Notes: generated by a model not told the origin, from the sequence alone. Numbered from the stretch's first letter, positions 45,324-54,203 are shown. The stretch is DNA of 64,000 nucleotides from Algoriphagus aestuarii (GCA_017051695.1 JAFIDK010000005.1:186001-250000); one strand, 5' to 3'. A program made the numbers and translations.

Positions 45324-48300
45324 CTATTTTAAAAACTCTTCCCTGCTCCATTTCCAAAACCATTTCCACCCTTTTTCCTCTAGCAAAATGGGATGATAAG
45401 CCATAGCAGCCTTCGCAGAACCTATATTGAAAAAACGCTGATCGTCCGTCAAAATGGCAATCTCATCTCCAGAAGCAATCGTCTGTTTTAAATCCATCAC
45501 AGATGAGGGAATATCCTTTGAAAAAGAGGAATAGTGACTTAAAAGGTGGTTTTTCAAACTCCATTCCATCTCAAAACCATTCATCTTCCGCTCCAAAGCG
45601 ACCACACCTGGAGAAGAAACCTGCGATTGAACAAAAGTCAAAAACTCCTTTAGGAGAGAAATCCCATGGTTCTTCAGCTGTGAAGGCTTAAAGTCAATAG
45701 GATCAATACTACTAATGACATGTAGCTTTTTTTTGGCTCGACTGATTGCCACGTTCAATCGATTCTCAGCACCGGACTTTCCCAACAAGCCGAAATTTGT
45801 AATCAACCTCCCCTCCCGATTAGGAGCATAACCTAGTGACAAAATCACCTGATCAAATTCATCACCTTGAACATTCTCAATATTCCTAACTTTAATTGAC
45901 TGAGCCTGCAATCCAGCCTTCCAGAGCTTTTCTCGAATCAATTCCATTTGGAAGAAATTACCCGTAACGATCCCAACCGTATCATCCGGATTTTCGGAAA
46001 TCAACCTATTCACCAATTCAACAACAGAATCAGCCTCGATTTTATTTATTTGATTTTCCCAGATCCCCGCTACATTCAGCCAGGAAAATGCCGGTTTATT
46101 GGCTCGAGCAGTATCGTAGTCAGGGAGTGTCTCCAATTGATTTCCATAGAAATGAGCATTTGAAAAATAGATCAAAGCAGGATCCGCCGATCTAAAATGT
46201 CCATTCAATTGCCTCTTTTCAAAATAATACCCAGCCAATTCCAAAAGAGATTCACTTTCAAATTCAAGCCCCTCTTCTTCTGTTTCCCATTTTATCTGAT
46301 AAAAATCCGAAGGTCTCAACTGTTTGGAGTCACCAGCCACCACCACTTGTTTGCCCCTCAACATCGCCGGCAGCCCACGCTCCACCTGACATTGGGAGGC
46401 TTCATCAAAGATCACCAAGTCAAAAAAAGGATCTAGAGAATTTCCAATGGGAAAAATCGCAGAAACAGTCTCGGGACTTGCCAGCCAGCAAGGCAATAAC
46501 CGGAAAACTTCGTCTCCCAATTCTCCAACCAATTTTCTGATCGGCCACTTTTGCCTCTTTTTATTCACCTGGTGTGAAAGCTCCCGATAAGTCAGCCGGT
46601 TTCCCAGCCGGTTAAACTCCAAATTAGAACTCATTTGCTCCCTTAATCGAAGCAGAGCAGCATCCTGGGCTATCCCTCTTTTTTCCAAAATCGAAGTTTT
46701 CAACTCCTCAATTTCCTGCTCCAGTTTCAATCCTCCAGCCTCCGCCAAAACCGGATTCCTTTTTTCAATTTCAGCAATCCAACATGCAAACCAGGAATTT
46801 TCGAAAATCAAGAGTTGATCCTCTGTGCTTTTATCAGGAAAATCATCCAAAATTTTACCGGCCAAACTTCTTCTAGTTTCATCCCAATTTATCAAAAACA
46901 CATCGAAGGCCTTTAAATCAGAAAAAGTCTGGAACAAATTTCCATAATCAATTATTGGATCCTCAAAAAGAATTTGCTCAATCTGACTTTTAGAAAAATA
47001 TATTTTCCAGGAAATCAGTTGTTGCTCAAAACCTTTAATTATTTCACCAATTGCTTTTAAAAATCCAATAACTTCTCCTGAACCACTATCACCATTACTC
47101 CAATTCAACATACTTGATATCAATGCTTCCTCTTTCCATTTATCAAACCATAAAAGTGTTTCTTCAATTACTTCTACATCACTTTTTAGATTTGATAAGT
47201 TAGGTTGAATGCTATCGAACTTTGGCAATGCCAACATTTCTGAATTTATATCAACTAAAATTTCTAGCTCCCGAATTCCCAACGAAAGACTCTCCCTGTT
47301 GAATTTTCGATTGTTGATTTCCAACCAATCAGAAAAACCTGGATATTTATTCCTTTGCCAAGAAATTAAAAATCCACCAGACCAAGAACTCAATTTCTCT
47401 TTCAAAGAATCAGATTCTTCCACCAAGCTTTTGATTGATTCTGGCACGTCAAGTTGATTTGAAGCCACTCGATTCCGAGCATTTTTCAATACACACTGAA
47501 CCTGATTCAACAACTGAATTTTTTCGTTGGAAACGATCAATTCAGCCATTAGACCTTGATTTTTCAGTTTATCAAATCCCTCTTTTAGTTGTTTTATCCG
47601 ATCTGAAAAGTCTCCAAAACGAAGTGTTTTCTTCAGTATTTGCTTGAATATATTGGGATTCCATTTCGAAGATAAATTTTCAAAACTTGTAGCTTCTAAC
47701 TCATATAAAACCTCCTCTACAACTGCAAATTGATGAGGTTCGATTTCCGCAAAAGAATTCCTACTTTCCCAAAAACTCTCTTTAAACTTCTCATGATAGG
47801 ATTTAAATAACCTAAATTCTCTTTTGAAATCGGAAACCTCTTCCCACCTCAGCTTTAGTATTCCTGTATCAGGAGATAAACCAGATCCCAGATTTTTATC
47901 AAACTTGAGATACATGGCCTTGATCGGTATACCTGATTTACTGAAATCAAACAGGGAATTTCTGAAATCTTCAAATTTGAAAGACAATCGTTCAATGGAC
48001 TTTGAAAGAATCGAAATCTCCCGGTCCAATTGCATACTATCGATCCCTCTATTGAGCTCCTGGTATTTTTCTATCGAATCAATCTGAAACTTGAGTTTTT
48101 CAAAAAGCAGTTTTTGATCAGCTCTGAAATCATGAACCAAACCTAGAAATTCCCCAAATCCGGCTTTTCCCAGTCGCTCATAAACCACATCCAGTGCGGC
48201 TCGCTTTTGGGAAACTACCAACACCTTCTTCCCTCTGGCTATATAATCTGATACCAAATTAGAAATCAGTTGAGATTTCCCTGTTCCTGGAGGGCCTTCT

Positions 48301-49217
48301 ACCACCAGGCTTTTTCCTCGTCTCACCGCAAGTAAAACCTGTTCTTGGGAAGCATCTAGGGGGAAAACCGGAAACAACTGATCCTCTCTGGGAGAAGGCA
48401 ACTCATTTTCAAAGGCAAATTGATTTTGGAACAGTTCTTCCAGTTTTTTATCACCAAACTCCTTGATAAGGAATTCATACTCCTGAAAAAGAAAACTTCC
48501 TTTTTGAGCAAATAGCCCCAAAGCAGCATAATTCTTCAAACTGACTTTCCCATCCTGGAATTGAGAATTATCTAAAGATTTTTGGGATGTAGGAATAGGC
48601 TGAATCCTGTCTTCAAAGAGTGAAGAACTCAATTGGATCGAAAAATTATCTTGAAGAATTTTGGAAAAGCCAGTTCTGAATTCCGTTGGATCATTTGATA
48701 AAGAATTCAGTGCTTCCTCCAAAAATTCTGAATCAAAGTCCCTTTGGTAAGCATGTTGGTAGGCCAAAATAAATGTTGGATTCCATTGCCAAGAACCTTC
48801 TGGAATTAAGTACCAATGCTCTTTTTCCTTTTTCAAAGCTATGGGAAACACCAGTAAAGGCCCTCTCAGCACTTGACCATTGATCAATTTACCTTCCACA
48901 AAAAGCCATGATAATACCAAAGCATGTTCACCGGTTTCTTCTTGCGTCAATTGATCTCTAAAATTGAGTCGAGACAGGGATTTGGAAAGGATATTTGTCT
49001 TGGTTTGTCTTGGGTCTGACTCAGGAATTAATGGGATTTTCCTTTTTGCTTGAATAAGCTTTCGGATAATTTCAAAAGAAGACTCCCCGTTTAAAAATTC
49101 GAACTCATAGAGATCGACAAGTCCGGTGCCTTCGATTTTGGGTATATATAATGACTTGTTTTTGGAAGACAAGTCAGTCAATCTGTTCAGATACGTTTGA
49201 AAGATCGATTCAGCCAT
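45324..49217 (-). CDS. DUF4011-type superfamily 1 helicase with Vsr-like C-terminus
   Basis: 1297 residues. A DUF4011-like N-terminal domain (about 1-190, YLNRLTDLSSKNKSLYIP) leads to an SF1 (Dna2/NAM7-type) helicase: Walker A GPPGTGKS (308-315), a long coiled-coil insertion (about 400-850), Walker B DEASQC (D938-E939), GDSKQLRP, GHFRSADPALIYFS and VQGDEFDQVILS. The final 90 residues resemble the Vsr/MTES_1575 nuclease fold (FEMEWSLKNHL..., ILTDD, LEEKGWKWFWKWSREEF), but a catalytic acid appears to be replaced. Similar DUF4011-helicase-Vsr proteins are reported in defence islands; a housekeeping role is also possible. Confidence 0.8.
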   Translation of the reverse strand: MAESIFQTYLNRLTDLSSKNKSLYIPKIEGTGLVDLYEFEFLNGESSFEIIRKLIQAKRKIPLIPESDPRQTKTNILSKSLSRLNFRDQLTQEETGEHALVLSWLFVEGKLINGQVLRGPLLVFPIALKKEKEHWYLIPEGSWQWNPTFILAYQHAYQRDFDSEFLEEALNSLSNDPTEFRTGFSKILQDNFSIQLSSSLFEDRIQPIPTSQKSLDNSQFQDGKVSLKNYAALGLFAQKGSFLFQEYEFLIKEFGDKKLEELFQNQFAFENELPSPREDQLFPVFPLDASQEQVLLAVRRGKSLVVEGPPGTGKSQLISNLVSDYIARGKKVLVVSQKRAALDVVYERLGKAGFGEFLGLVHDFRADQKLLFEKLKFQIDSIEKYQELNRGIDSMQLDREISILSKSIERLSFKFEDFRNSLFDFSKSGIPIKAMYLKFDKNLGSGLSPDTGILKLRWEEVSDFKREFRLFKSYHEKFKESFWESRNSFAEIEPHQFAVVEEVLYELEATSFENLSSKWNPNIFKQILKKTLRFGDFSDRIKQLKEGFDKLKNQGLMAELIVSNEKIQLLNQVQCVLKNARNRVASNQLDVPESIKSLVEESDSLKEKLSSWSGGFLISWQRNKYPGFSDWLEINNRKFNRESLSLGIRELEILVDINSEMLALPKFDSIQPNLSNLKSDVEVIEETLLWFDKWKEEALISSMLNWSNGDSGSGEVIGFLKAIGEIIKGFEQQLISWKIYFSKSQIEQILFEDPIIDYGNLFQTFSDLKAFDVFLINWDETRRSLAGKILDDFPDKSTEDQLLIFENSWFACWIAEIEKRNPVLAEAGGLKLEQEIEELKTSILEKRGIAQDAALLRLREQMSSNLEFNRLGNRLTYRELSHQVNKKRQKWPIRKLVGELGDEVFRLLPCWLASPETVSAIFPIGNSLDPFFDLVIFDEASQCQVERGLPAMLRGKQVVVAGDSKQLRPSDFYQIKWETEEEGLEFESESLLELAGYYFEKRQLNGHFRSADPALIYFSNAHFYGNQLETLPDYDTARANKPAFSWLNVAGIWENQINKIEADSVVELVNRLISENPDDTVGIVTGNFFQMELIREKLWKAGLQAQSIKVRNIENVQGDEFDQVILSLGYAPNREGRLITNFGLLGKSGAENRLNVAISRAKKKLHVISSIDPIDFKPSQLKNHGISLLKEFLTFVQSQVSSPGVVALERKMNGFEMEWSLKNHLLSHYSSFSKDIPSSVMDLKQTIASGDEIAILTDDQRFFNIGSAKAAMAYHPILLEEKGWKWFWKWSREEFLK

Positions 49218-50030
49218 TTATTTGAAAGGCGAATCTGGTTCCTTGGCCATTTCCCGGTAAACCATTCCATCCATAATACCAGGAATCCATTTATTGAGAA
49301 ATACTGCGAGTTTTCCCTGAGTAGTAAGAACCAAGTCCCTCTTTCTTTTCCGGGTTGCCTTTAGGATTGCTTCTGCTACGTCTTCTGCCGACATCATATT
49401 GGATTCATCTCTTGGAGATTCGCCCTGAGAGGATCCATGAGCGGTGAGTGCATTGGTCCTGATATTGGAAGCAGTGAAACCCGGTGAAGCTACCAATACA
49501 TGGACTCCATTATGCATTACCTCTGTCCTGAGTGATTCAAAAAATCCATTCATCGCATACTTGCTAGCCGTATAGGCTGTTCTGGCTGGTGTACCTCTAA
49601 AACCATTGATGGAGGAGATGCCTACGATAGAACCTTTGTTTTCCAAAATGGAAGGCAAGCAATATTTTGTTGCGTAAACTGTTCCCCAAAAGTTGGTATC
49701 CATTACCTTCCGAAACACTTCCAAATCCAGGTCCTGAAATAAAGCCCGCATGGAAATCCCTGCGTTATTGATCAGAATATCAATCTTGCCAAAAGTGGAA
49801 ATTACCTGATCAGCCATTTTCTTATTTTCTTCCTCCGAACCAGCATCGGCTAAAATAGCGATGACCTGAATCCCCGCATCAGCCAAAATCTTTCTTTCCA
49901 CCTCCAATTTTTCTGGATTTCGGCCAGTAATAGCAATTTTAGCTCCTTCCTTACCGAATGCATAGGCGCAAGCAGCCCCAATTCCTGAAGTGGCTCCTGT
50001 TACGACGACGACTTTGTTCTTAAATTCCAT
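49218..50030 (-). CDS. Short-chain dehydrogenase/reductase
   Basis: 270 residues. The Rossmann motif TGATSGIG (11-18), the NNAGIS motif and the catalytic Ser with Y-x3-K (ISSINGF; YTASKYA) are all intact. A hydrophobic C-terminal stretch (about 240-255) is common in DHRS7-like members. NADP preference is suggested by TGRNPEKL after strand 2. Substrate unknown. Its stop codon directly abuts the helicase start codon, so the two are almost certainly cotranscribed. Confidence 0.92.
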   Translation of the reverse strand: MEFKNKVVVVTGATSGIGAACAYAFGKEGAKIAITGRNPEKLEVERKILADAGIQVIAILADAGSEEENKKMADQVISTFGKIDILINNAGISMRALFQDLDLEVFRKVMDTNFWGTVYATKYCLPSILENKGSIVGISSINGFRGTPARTAYTASKYAMNGFFESLRTEVMHNGVHVLVASPGFTASNIRTNALTAHGSSQGESPRDESNMMSAEDVAEAILKATRKRKRDLVLTTQGKLAVFLNKWIPGIMDGMVYREMAKEPDSPFK

Positions 50031-50105
50031 GGGTTTACGATCTCACAAAGATAGTCAAAACAAAAAAAATGAAAGGATCGTGCCAGCTTTTAGATAAGGA
50101 TTTTC

Positions 50106-50133
50106 TTTGGCCCTTCGATTTTCCCTAATTTTG
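50106..50133 (+). promoter_or_regulatory. Candidate promoter of rlmD
   Basis: TAATTTTG (50126-50133) matches TAnnTTTG exactly; TTTG at 50106-50109 is 16 bases upstream, slightly close. The -7 box ends 5 bases before the first ATG, so the transcript would be leaderless or nearly so. Confidence 0.5.
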
Positions 50134-50138
50134 CGCCC

Positions 50139-51545
50139 ATGTCGCGTAAAATGAAAAACAAAATTGTCCCAAATATCCTGATTGAGCGGATTGCCTCGGA
50201 AGGGAAATGTGTAGGGCATCACGAAGAAAAAGTCGTATTTGTCTCTGGTGTGGCACCGGGAGACATCGTAGATGTCCGGATCACCAAGGGAAAAAGCTCT
50301 TTTATGGAAGGAGAGCCTGTGAAATTTCATCAATATTCAAAAGACCGGATAGAGCCTTTTTGCTCTCATTTTGGTACTTGTGGAGGATGCAAGTGGCAAC
50401 ACATCAATTACGACCTCCAAAAAAACTATAAGCGTCAGCAAGTCCTGGATCAGTTTCAGAGAATTGCCAAAGTCCAGATTCCGGAAGTTTTGCCCACTTT
50501 AGGATCCGAAAAAGTCAAATACTATCGAAATAAGCTTGATTTCACATTTAGCAATAAAAAATGGCTTACTCTCGAACAGATCAGGTCAGAAGAGGATTTC
50601 GACAGAAATGCTTTAGGATTTCATATACCGAAAATGTTTGACAAAATCATTGATGTGGATCACTGCTATCTCCAAGGCGGTATCTCCAATGATGTCAGAA
50701 ATGAATTGAGAAGTTTCGCATTGGAAAACAGATTGAGTTTCTATGATATCAGAAACCAGCATGGTCTCCTTAGGAACCTTATTATCCGGACTACCAGTAC
50801 TGGCCAAACCATGGTCATTGTTCAATTCGGTGAATCTGACCCAAAGTCAATAGATCTAGTAATGGAGTTTCTCAAAGGAAAATTTCCGAAAATTACTTCT
50901 TTACTCTATGTCATCAATACAAAGGGAAATGAAACATTTCACGATTTAGAACTTGTCACCTATTCCGGTTTGCCATACATCGAAGAAGAGATGGAGGGTT
51001 TGAAATTCCGCGTTGGACCAAAATCATTTTACCAGACCAACTCGGAACAGGCTTATGAATTGTATAGAGTAGCACGTGATTTTGCCTCGCTAACAGGGGA
51101 TGAAATCGTGTATGATTTATATACCGGAACAGGCACTATAGCAAACTTTGTAGCCAAGCAGGCGAAGCAGGTTATTGGGGTAGAATATGTCGATGCAGCA
51201 ATAGAAGATGCCAAGATAAATTCACAAATAAATGGCATCGAAAACACCCTCTTTTATGCGGGGGATATGAAGGATATTTTGAATGAAGAATTCATCCAAA
51301 ATCATGCTGCTCCGGACGTCATTATTACCGATCCTCCTCGTGCCGGAATGGATGAAAAAGTAGTACAAATGCTACTCCGTTTAGCAGCTCCAAAAATCGT
51401 TTATGTCTCCTGTAATCCTGCTACCCAAGCCAGAGATTTAGCCCTGTTGGGTGAGCGATATCAAGTGGAAAAAATCCAACCTGTGGACATGTTTCCTCAG
51501 ACTTATCATGTAGAAAATGTCGTACTCTTAACTCTCAAAAAATGA
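50139..51545 (+). CDS. rlmD: 23S rRNA m5U1939 methyltransferase
   Basis: 468 residues. An N-terminal TRAM domain (about 5-65) is followed by a [4Fe-4S] ligand set C75, C81, C84 (CGTCGGCKW-like FGTCGGCKW) and C176. The SAM-binding methyltransferase domain contains DLYTGTGTIANF and TDPPRAGM, with catalytic C425 in VSCNPAT. It methylates U1939 of 23S rRNA; distinguishing RlmD from RumB-like or TrmA relatives rests on the TRAM domain and length. A second ATG at 50151 (MKNKIVP) is an alternative start that would give a 12-base leader. Confidence 0.93.
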   Translation: MSRKMKNKIVPNILIERIASEGKCVGHHEEKVVFVSGVAPGDIVDVRITKGKSSFMEGEPVKFHQYSKDRIEPFCSHFGTCGGCKWQHINYDLQKNYKRQQVLDQFQRIAKVQIPEVLPTLGSEKVKYYRNKLDFTFSNKKWLTLEQIRSEEDFDRNALGFHIPKMFDKIIDVDHCYLQGGISNDVRNELRSFALENRLSFYDIRNQHGLLRNLIIRTTSTGQTMVIVQFGESDPKSIDLVMEFLKGKFPKITSLLYVINTKGNETFHDLELVTYSGLPYIEEEMEGLKFRVGPKSFYQTNSEQAYELYRVARDFASLTGDEIVYDLYTGTGTIANFVAKQAKQVIGVEYVDAAIEDAKINSQINGIENTLFYAGDMKDILNEEFIQNHAAPDVIITDPPRAGMDEKVVQMLLRLAAPKIVYVSCNPATQARDLALLGERYQVEKIQPVDMFPQTYHVENVVLLTLKK

Positions 51546-51919
51546 TTTCAGATTTTAATGATCCCGAATTGAGTGGAAAATATTTGGGCACGATCACTCA
51601 GGATTTTGTCAAAATATCCGACACTTTAAAAGAAGCTTCCTATCAGATCCGATCCAGAAAATTTTCAGATTATCCGATTTTCCCAATCTCAAAAGAGATG
51701 CAACCAATAGGAAAAATATTTTTAGGCAAGGCTGAAAAAGACCTCGATTGGAATTATTTCATCACCTACGTGGATGAGTTTGTACAACGAAAATTGATCT
51801 CTGAGGAAGCTTTGGAAGACTTCAAAAAAGCTTACAAAGATCCAGATGAATTTTGCTGTCTATTTGTCATGGACGGTGCCTTTACCAGTTTTGTATACGT
51901 ACCTTATCCTAATGATTAG
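51542..51919 (+). CDS. Conserved-looking hypothetical protein coupled to rlmD
   Basis: 125 residues, starting within the rlmD stop (ATGA overlap). Predominantly alpha/beta, no signal peptide or membrane segment. Notable stretches are YPIFPISKEMQPIG, DLDWNYFITYVDEFVQRKLI and EFCCLFVMDGAFTSFVYVPYPND. I do not recognise a family. The tight overlap suggests cotranslation with RlmD, though not necessarily a shared function. A strong terminator follows. Confidence 0.8.
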   Translation: MISDFNDPELSGKYLGTITQDFVKISDTLKEASYQIRSRKFSDYPIFPISKEMQPIGKIFLGKAEKDLDWNYFITYVDEFVQRKLISEEALEDFKKAYKDPDEFCCLFVMDGAFTSFVYVPYPND

Positions 51920-51920
51920 A

Positions 51921-52070
51921 GTATCTAAGTAGCATAAAAAAAGCTTTACCTTTCATTTAGGTAAAGCTTTTTTATTTACTGGATTTCATAGATTTATGTA
52001 AAATCAACTTAAGTCATCATTGACTACTTAAACTACTTAGAATGCTCAATTTTTGCTACGCAGTAGATAC
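51921..52070. repeat. Imperfect terminal inverted repeats flanking a non-coding segment
   Basis: GTATCTAAGTAGCA (51921-51934) and TGCTACGCAGTAGATAC (52054-52070) are imperfect inverted copies that bracket about 120 bases holding the terminator at 51936-51973 and further ACTACTTA motifs. It could be a chance pairing, an extended termination structure, or the remains of a small mobile element; there is no ORF inside. Confidence 0.35.
51936..51973 (+). terminator. Rho-independent terminator after the rlmD operon
   Basis: AAGCTTTACCT pairs with AGGTAAAGCTT around a TTTCATT loop, followed by a T run. A matching A run on the 5' side means it could also act on the opposite strand after thiL. Confidence 0.88.
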
Positions 52071-52079
52071 TTAAGTAAT

Positions 52080-53108
52080 TCAGAAATGCTTCCAGCCCTG
52101 AGCTTTGATCTGAACTGCTGTACCGCTTTTGGTCACTAGGTATTTTCCTTCCTCCGCCTTGCTGATATGACCGATAAAATGGATGTCGGGATGCTTCTCC
52201 AGTTTGGCAAAATCCTTTTGATCAATTGTGAAAAGCAACTCATAATCCTCACCTCCATTCAGCACACAAGTGATCGGATCCAGATTCAATTCCACTGCTG
52301 TATCGAAGGTCTGTTTGTCGATTGGAAGTTTGTCTTCATAGATGGTTGCCCCTACTCCAGATGCTTTACAGATATGAAAAATTTCTGAAGCCAATCCATC
52401 GGAAATATCCATCATGCTAGTTGGTATCACTCCAAGTTCTCCGAGCTCATGAACAATGTCCATTCTGGCATCTGGACGAAGCTGACGACCTGTGACAATC
52501 GTGTATTTTTCGAGGTCAGGCTTCATGTCTGGGTTTGCCAAAAACACCTGCTTTTCCCGCTCCAAAATCTGCAGCCCAACCAGTGCTGCACCGAGGTCAC
52601 CGGTCACGCAAAGTATGTCATTTTCTCTGGCTCCGGAGCGGTAAGAAATCTGCTCTTTTTTTGCCTCTCCGATCGCCGTAATTGAGATGGCTAAACCTGA
52701 CCTGGAAGCTGTCGTATCTCCCCCAACTAAATCCACTCCGTAATGATCACATGCAGCATAAATTCCTTCGTATAAGGCCTCCACTGCTTCCAAAGAAAAT
52801 CGGTTAGAAATTGCAATACTTACCGTGATTTGTTTGGGTATTGCATTCATCGCTGCAATGTCAGAAACGTTGACCGCAACAGCTTTAAATCCCAGATGAG
52901 GAAGTGGTGCATAGGAAAGATCAAAATGCACTCCTTCCATCAATAAATCTGTGGATACAACTTTGACATGATCTCCTGCATCGATAACAGCGGCATCATC
53001 TCCTATTCCTTTCAGACTGGATGGATTTTTAATAATAACTTTTTCATTGAGCCGATCGATTAATCCAAACTCACCTAAATCGTTTATTTCTGTTCTTTTT
53101 TCTGACAT
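52080..53108 (-). CDS. thiL: Thiamine-monophosphate kinase
   Basis: 342 residues from ATG 53108 (MSEKRTEINDLGEFGLIDRL); a start at 53135 would add nine unlikely residues. It phosphorylates TMP to TPP. Motifs are GIGDDAAVI, STDLLMEGVHFD, VNVSDIAAMNA, LVGGDTTAS, MDISDGLASE and NGGEDYELLFT. It is not next to other thi genes and no riboswitch precedes it. TPP made here would be the ligand of the riboswitch at 17388-17487. Confidence 0.95.
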   Translation of the reverse strand: MSEKRTEINDLGEFGLIDRLNEKVIIKNPSSLKGIGDDAAVIDAGDHVKVVSTDLLMEGVHFDLSYAPLPHLGFKAVAVNVSDIAAMNAIPKQITVSIAISNRFSLEAVEALYEGIYAACDHYGVDLVGGDTTASRSGLAISITAIGEAKKEQISYRSGARENDILCVTGDLGAALVGLQILEREKQVFLANPDMKPDLEKYTIVTGRQLRPDARMDIVHELGELGVIPTSMMDISDGLASEIFHICKASGVGATIYEDKLPIDKQTFDTAVELNLDPITCVLNGGEDYELLFTIDQKDFAKLEKHPDIHFIGHISKAEEGKYLVTKSGTAVQIKAQGWKHF

Positions 53109-53180
53109 ATTCTTTGTACAACGTACCAAGCCCAAAGTCCTATGCTTTTAACTCCAAAACATTAAGCTTGCTATTATTTA

Positions 53181-53208
53181 CTGATTACTGACTACTGACT
53201 ACTGACTT
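53181..53208. repeat. Four tandem copies of a 7-base unit CTGAYTA
   Basis: CTGATTA, CTGACTA, CTGACTA and CTGACTT lie head to tail just past the stop of the methylmalonyl-CoA epimerase gene. It is a short, imperfect microsatellite in non-coding DNA. Confidence 0.8.
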
Positions 53209-53212
53209 ACTT

Positions 53213-53617
53213 CTAAACTGAAATCTCTTGGCAGAGTTCCACCAAAACCCCATTTGTGCTTCTGGGATGCAAAAATACCACTAATTTATTGTCTGCACCT
53301 AGTTTTGGGGTTTCATTCAATATTTCGAAGCCTTCTGATTTTAGTCTTTCTACCTCAGCCTGAATGTCTTCTACATCAAACGCGATGTGGTGAACCCCTT
53401 CTGACTTTCGGTCAATAAATTTAGCAATCGGACTATCTGTTCTTGTAGCCTGAAGAAGCTCTACTTTCGTTTCACCTATCTGAAAAAAAGATGTTTCCAC
53501 TCCTTCCCCATCCACGATCTCCGTCTTAAAATGCTCTTTACCCAACAATCTGGCAAAAAGAGTGTTGGATTTTTCTAAATCAGTCACTGCTATCCCGATA
53601 TGTTCGATTTTCCTCAT
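53213..53617 (-). CDS. mce: Methylmalonyl-CoA epimerase
   Basis: 134 residues. A glyoxalase/VOC-fold enzyme interconverting (R)- and (S)-methylmalonyl-CoA, linking propionate and succinate metabolism. Metal-site features are H6 (KIEHIGIAV), GVHHIAFDVED and the C-terminal VLVELCQE. GKEHFKTEIV and LGADNKLVVFLHP match the family. No mutase genes are in view. It is divergent from the HesB/IscA gene. Confidence 0.93.
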   Translation of the reverse strand: MRKIEHIGIAVTDLEKSNTLFARLLGKEHFKTEIVDGEGVETSFFQIGETKVELLQATRTDSPIAKFIDRKSEGVHHIAFDVEDIQAEVERLKSEGFEILNETPKLGADNKLVVFLHPRSTNGVLVELCQEISV

Positions 53618-53629
53618 TTTTAAATTTCT

Positions 53630-53637
53630 TATATTTG
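53630..53637 (+). promoter_or_regulatory. Candidate -7 box of the HesB/IscA gene
   Basis: TATATTTG matches TAnnTTTG exactly, 75 bases before the start codon. No clear -33 TTG. Confidence 0.35.
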
Positions 53638-53712
53638 CGATTGAATCATTTACAAGCCAAAGATGTTTCGATCTTGACTTGACTATTGAATATAAAGTAA
53701 AAGCATAAAGAT

Positions 53713-54039
53713 ATGATAATCGTTTCTGACAAAGCGAAAGAGCGAATCCTCGAACTCAAAAAAGAAGAGGGACGTACAGAAGGAGAAAACATCCGGGTAT
53801 CGGTAAAAGGCGGAGGTTGTTCAGGATTAATGTACGATCTGGGATTTGATGCCAATACGGTAGAAACTGACCATGTCTTCGAAGATAAAGGTGTCAAAAT
53901 CATCGTAGACAGAAAGAGCTTACTGTACCTAGCTGGAACTACATTGGAATTTTCTGATGGATTAAATGGCAAAGGCTTTCAATTTATCAATCCAAATGCC
54001 TCCAGAACCTGTGGTTGTGGAGAAAGTTTCTCCATTTAA
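53713..54039 (+). CDS. HesB/IscA-family iron-sulfur cluster assembly protein
   Basis: 108 residues. The three A-type carrier cysteines are present: C36 in GGGCSGLMYDL and C100/C102 in RTCGCGESF. It carries or delivers Fe-S clusters to apoproteins such as the many Fe-S enzymes in this window (MtaB, RlmD, the FAD/Fe-S dehydrogenase). Which A-type protein it equals (IscA, SufA, ErpA) cannot be decided without its genomic partners. A terminator follows, so it is monocistronic. Confidence 0.94.
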   Translation: MIIVSDKAKERILELKKEEGRTEGENIRVSVKGGGCSGLMYDLGFDANTVETDHVFEDKGVKIIVDRKSLLYLAGTTLEFSDGLNGKGFQFINPNASRTCGCGESFSI

Positions 54040-54060
54040 AATTCATTTAACGAACTCAAG

Positions 54061-54090
54061 AAAGACAGCCTCAAATGCTGTCTTTTTTTG
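54061..54090 (+). terminator. Rho-independent terminator after the HesB/IscA gene
   Basis: A 9-bp perfect stem (AAAGACAGC / GCTGTCTTT) with a 7-base loop and a T run, 22 bases after the stop. Confidence 0.9.
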
Positions 54091-54172
54091 TTTTCACTAA
54101 TTCAATCTAAAGCACTTTGCATCCTCCCTTGACTTTTTGATACTTCAATTCCCCAAAATCCCCCTCATTCCT

Positions 54173-54180
54173 TACCTTTG
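54173..54180 (+). promoter_or_regulatory. Candidate -7 box of gcvT-comB
   Basis: TACCTTTG is an exact TAnnTTTG match, 23 bases before the gcvT start. The upstream 80 bases show no glycine-riboswitch-like structure. Confidence 0.5.
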
Positions 54181-54203
54181 AGCTCGAAAAATTAACCCCA
54201 AAT

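Noticed and set aside
43511-49217. Mobile island with integrase or attachment sites
   Set aside because: The hipBA-helicase stretch is accessory-like, but I found no integrase, transposase, tRNA gene or flanking direct repeat, so only adjacency is claimed.
54040-54203. Possible glycine riboswitch ahead of gcvT
   Set aside because: The segment holds only the HesB/IscA terminator, a short pyrimidine-rich stretch and a -7 box. None of the conserved glycine-aptamer blocks can be found and there is too little room for a tandem aptamer.
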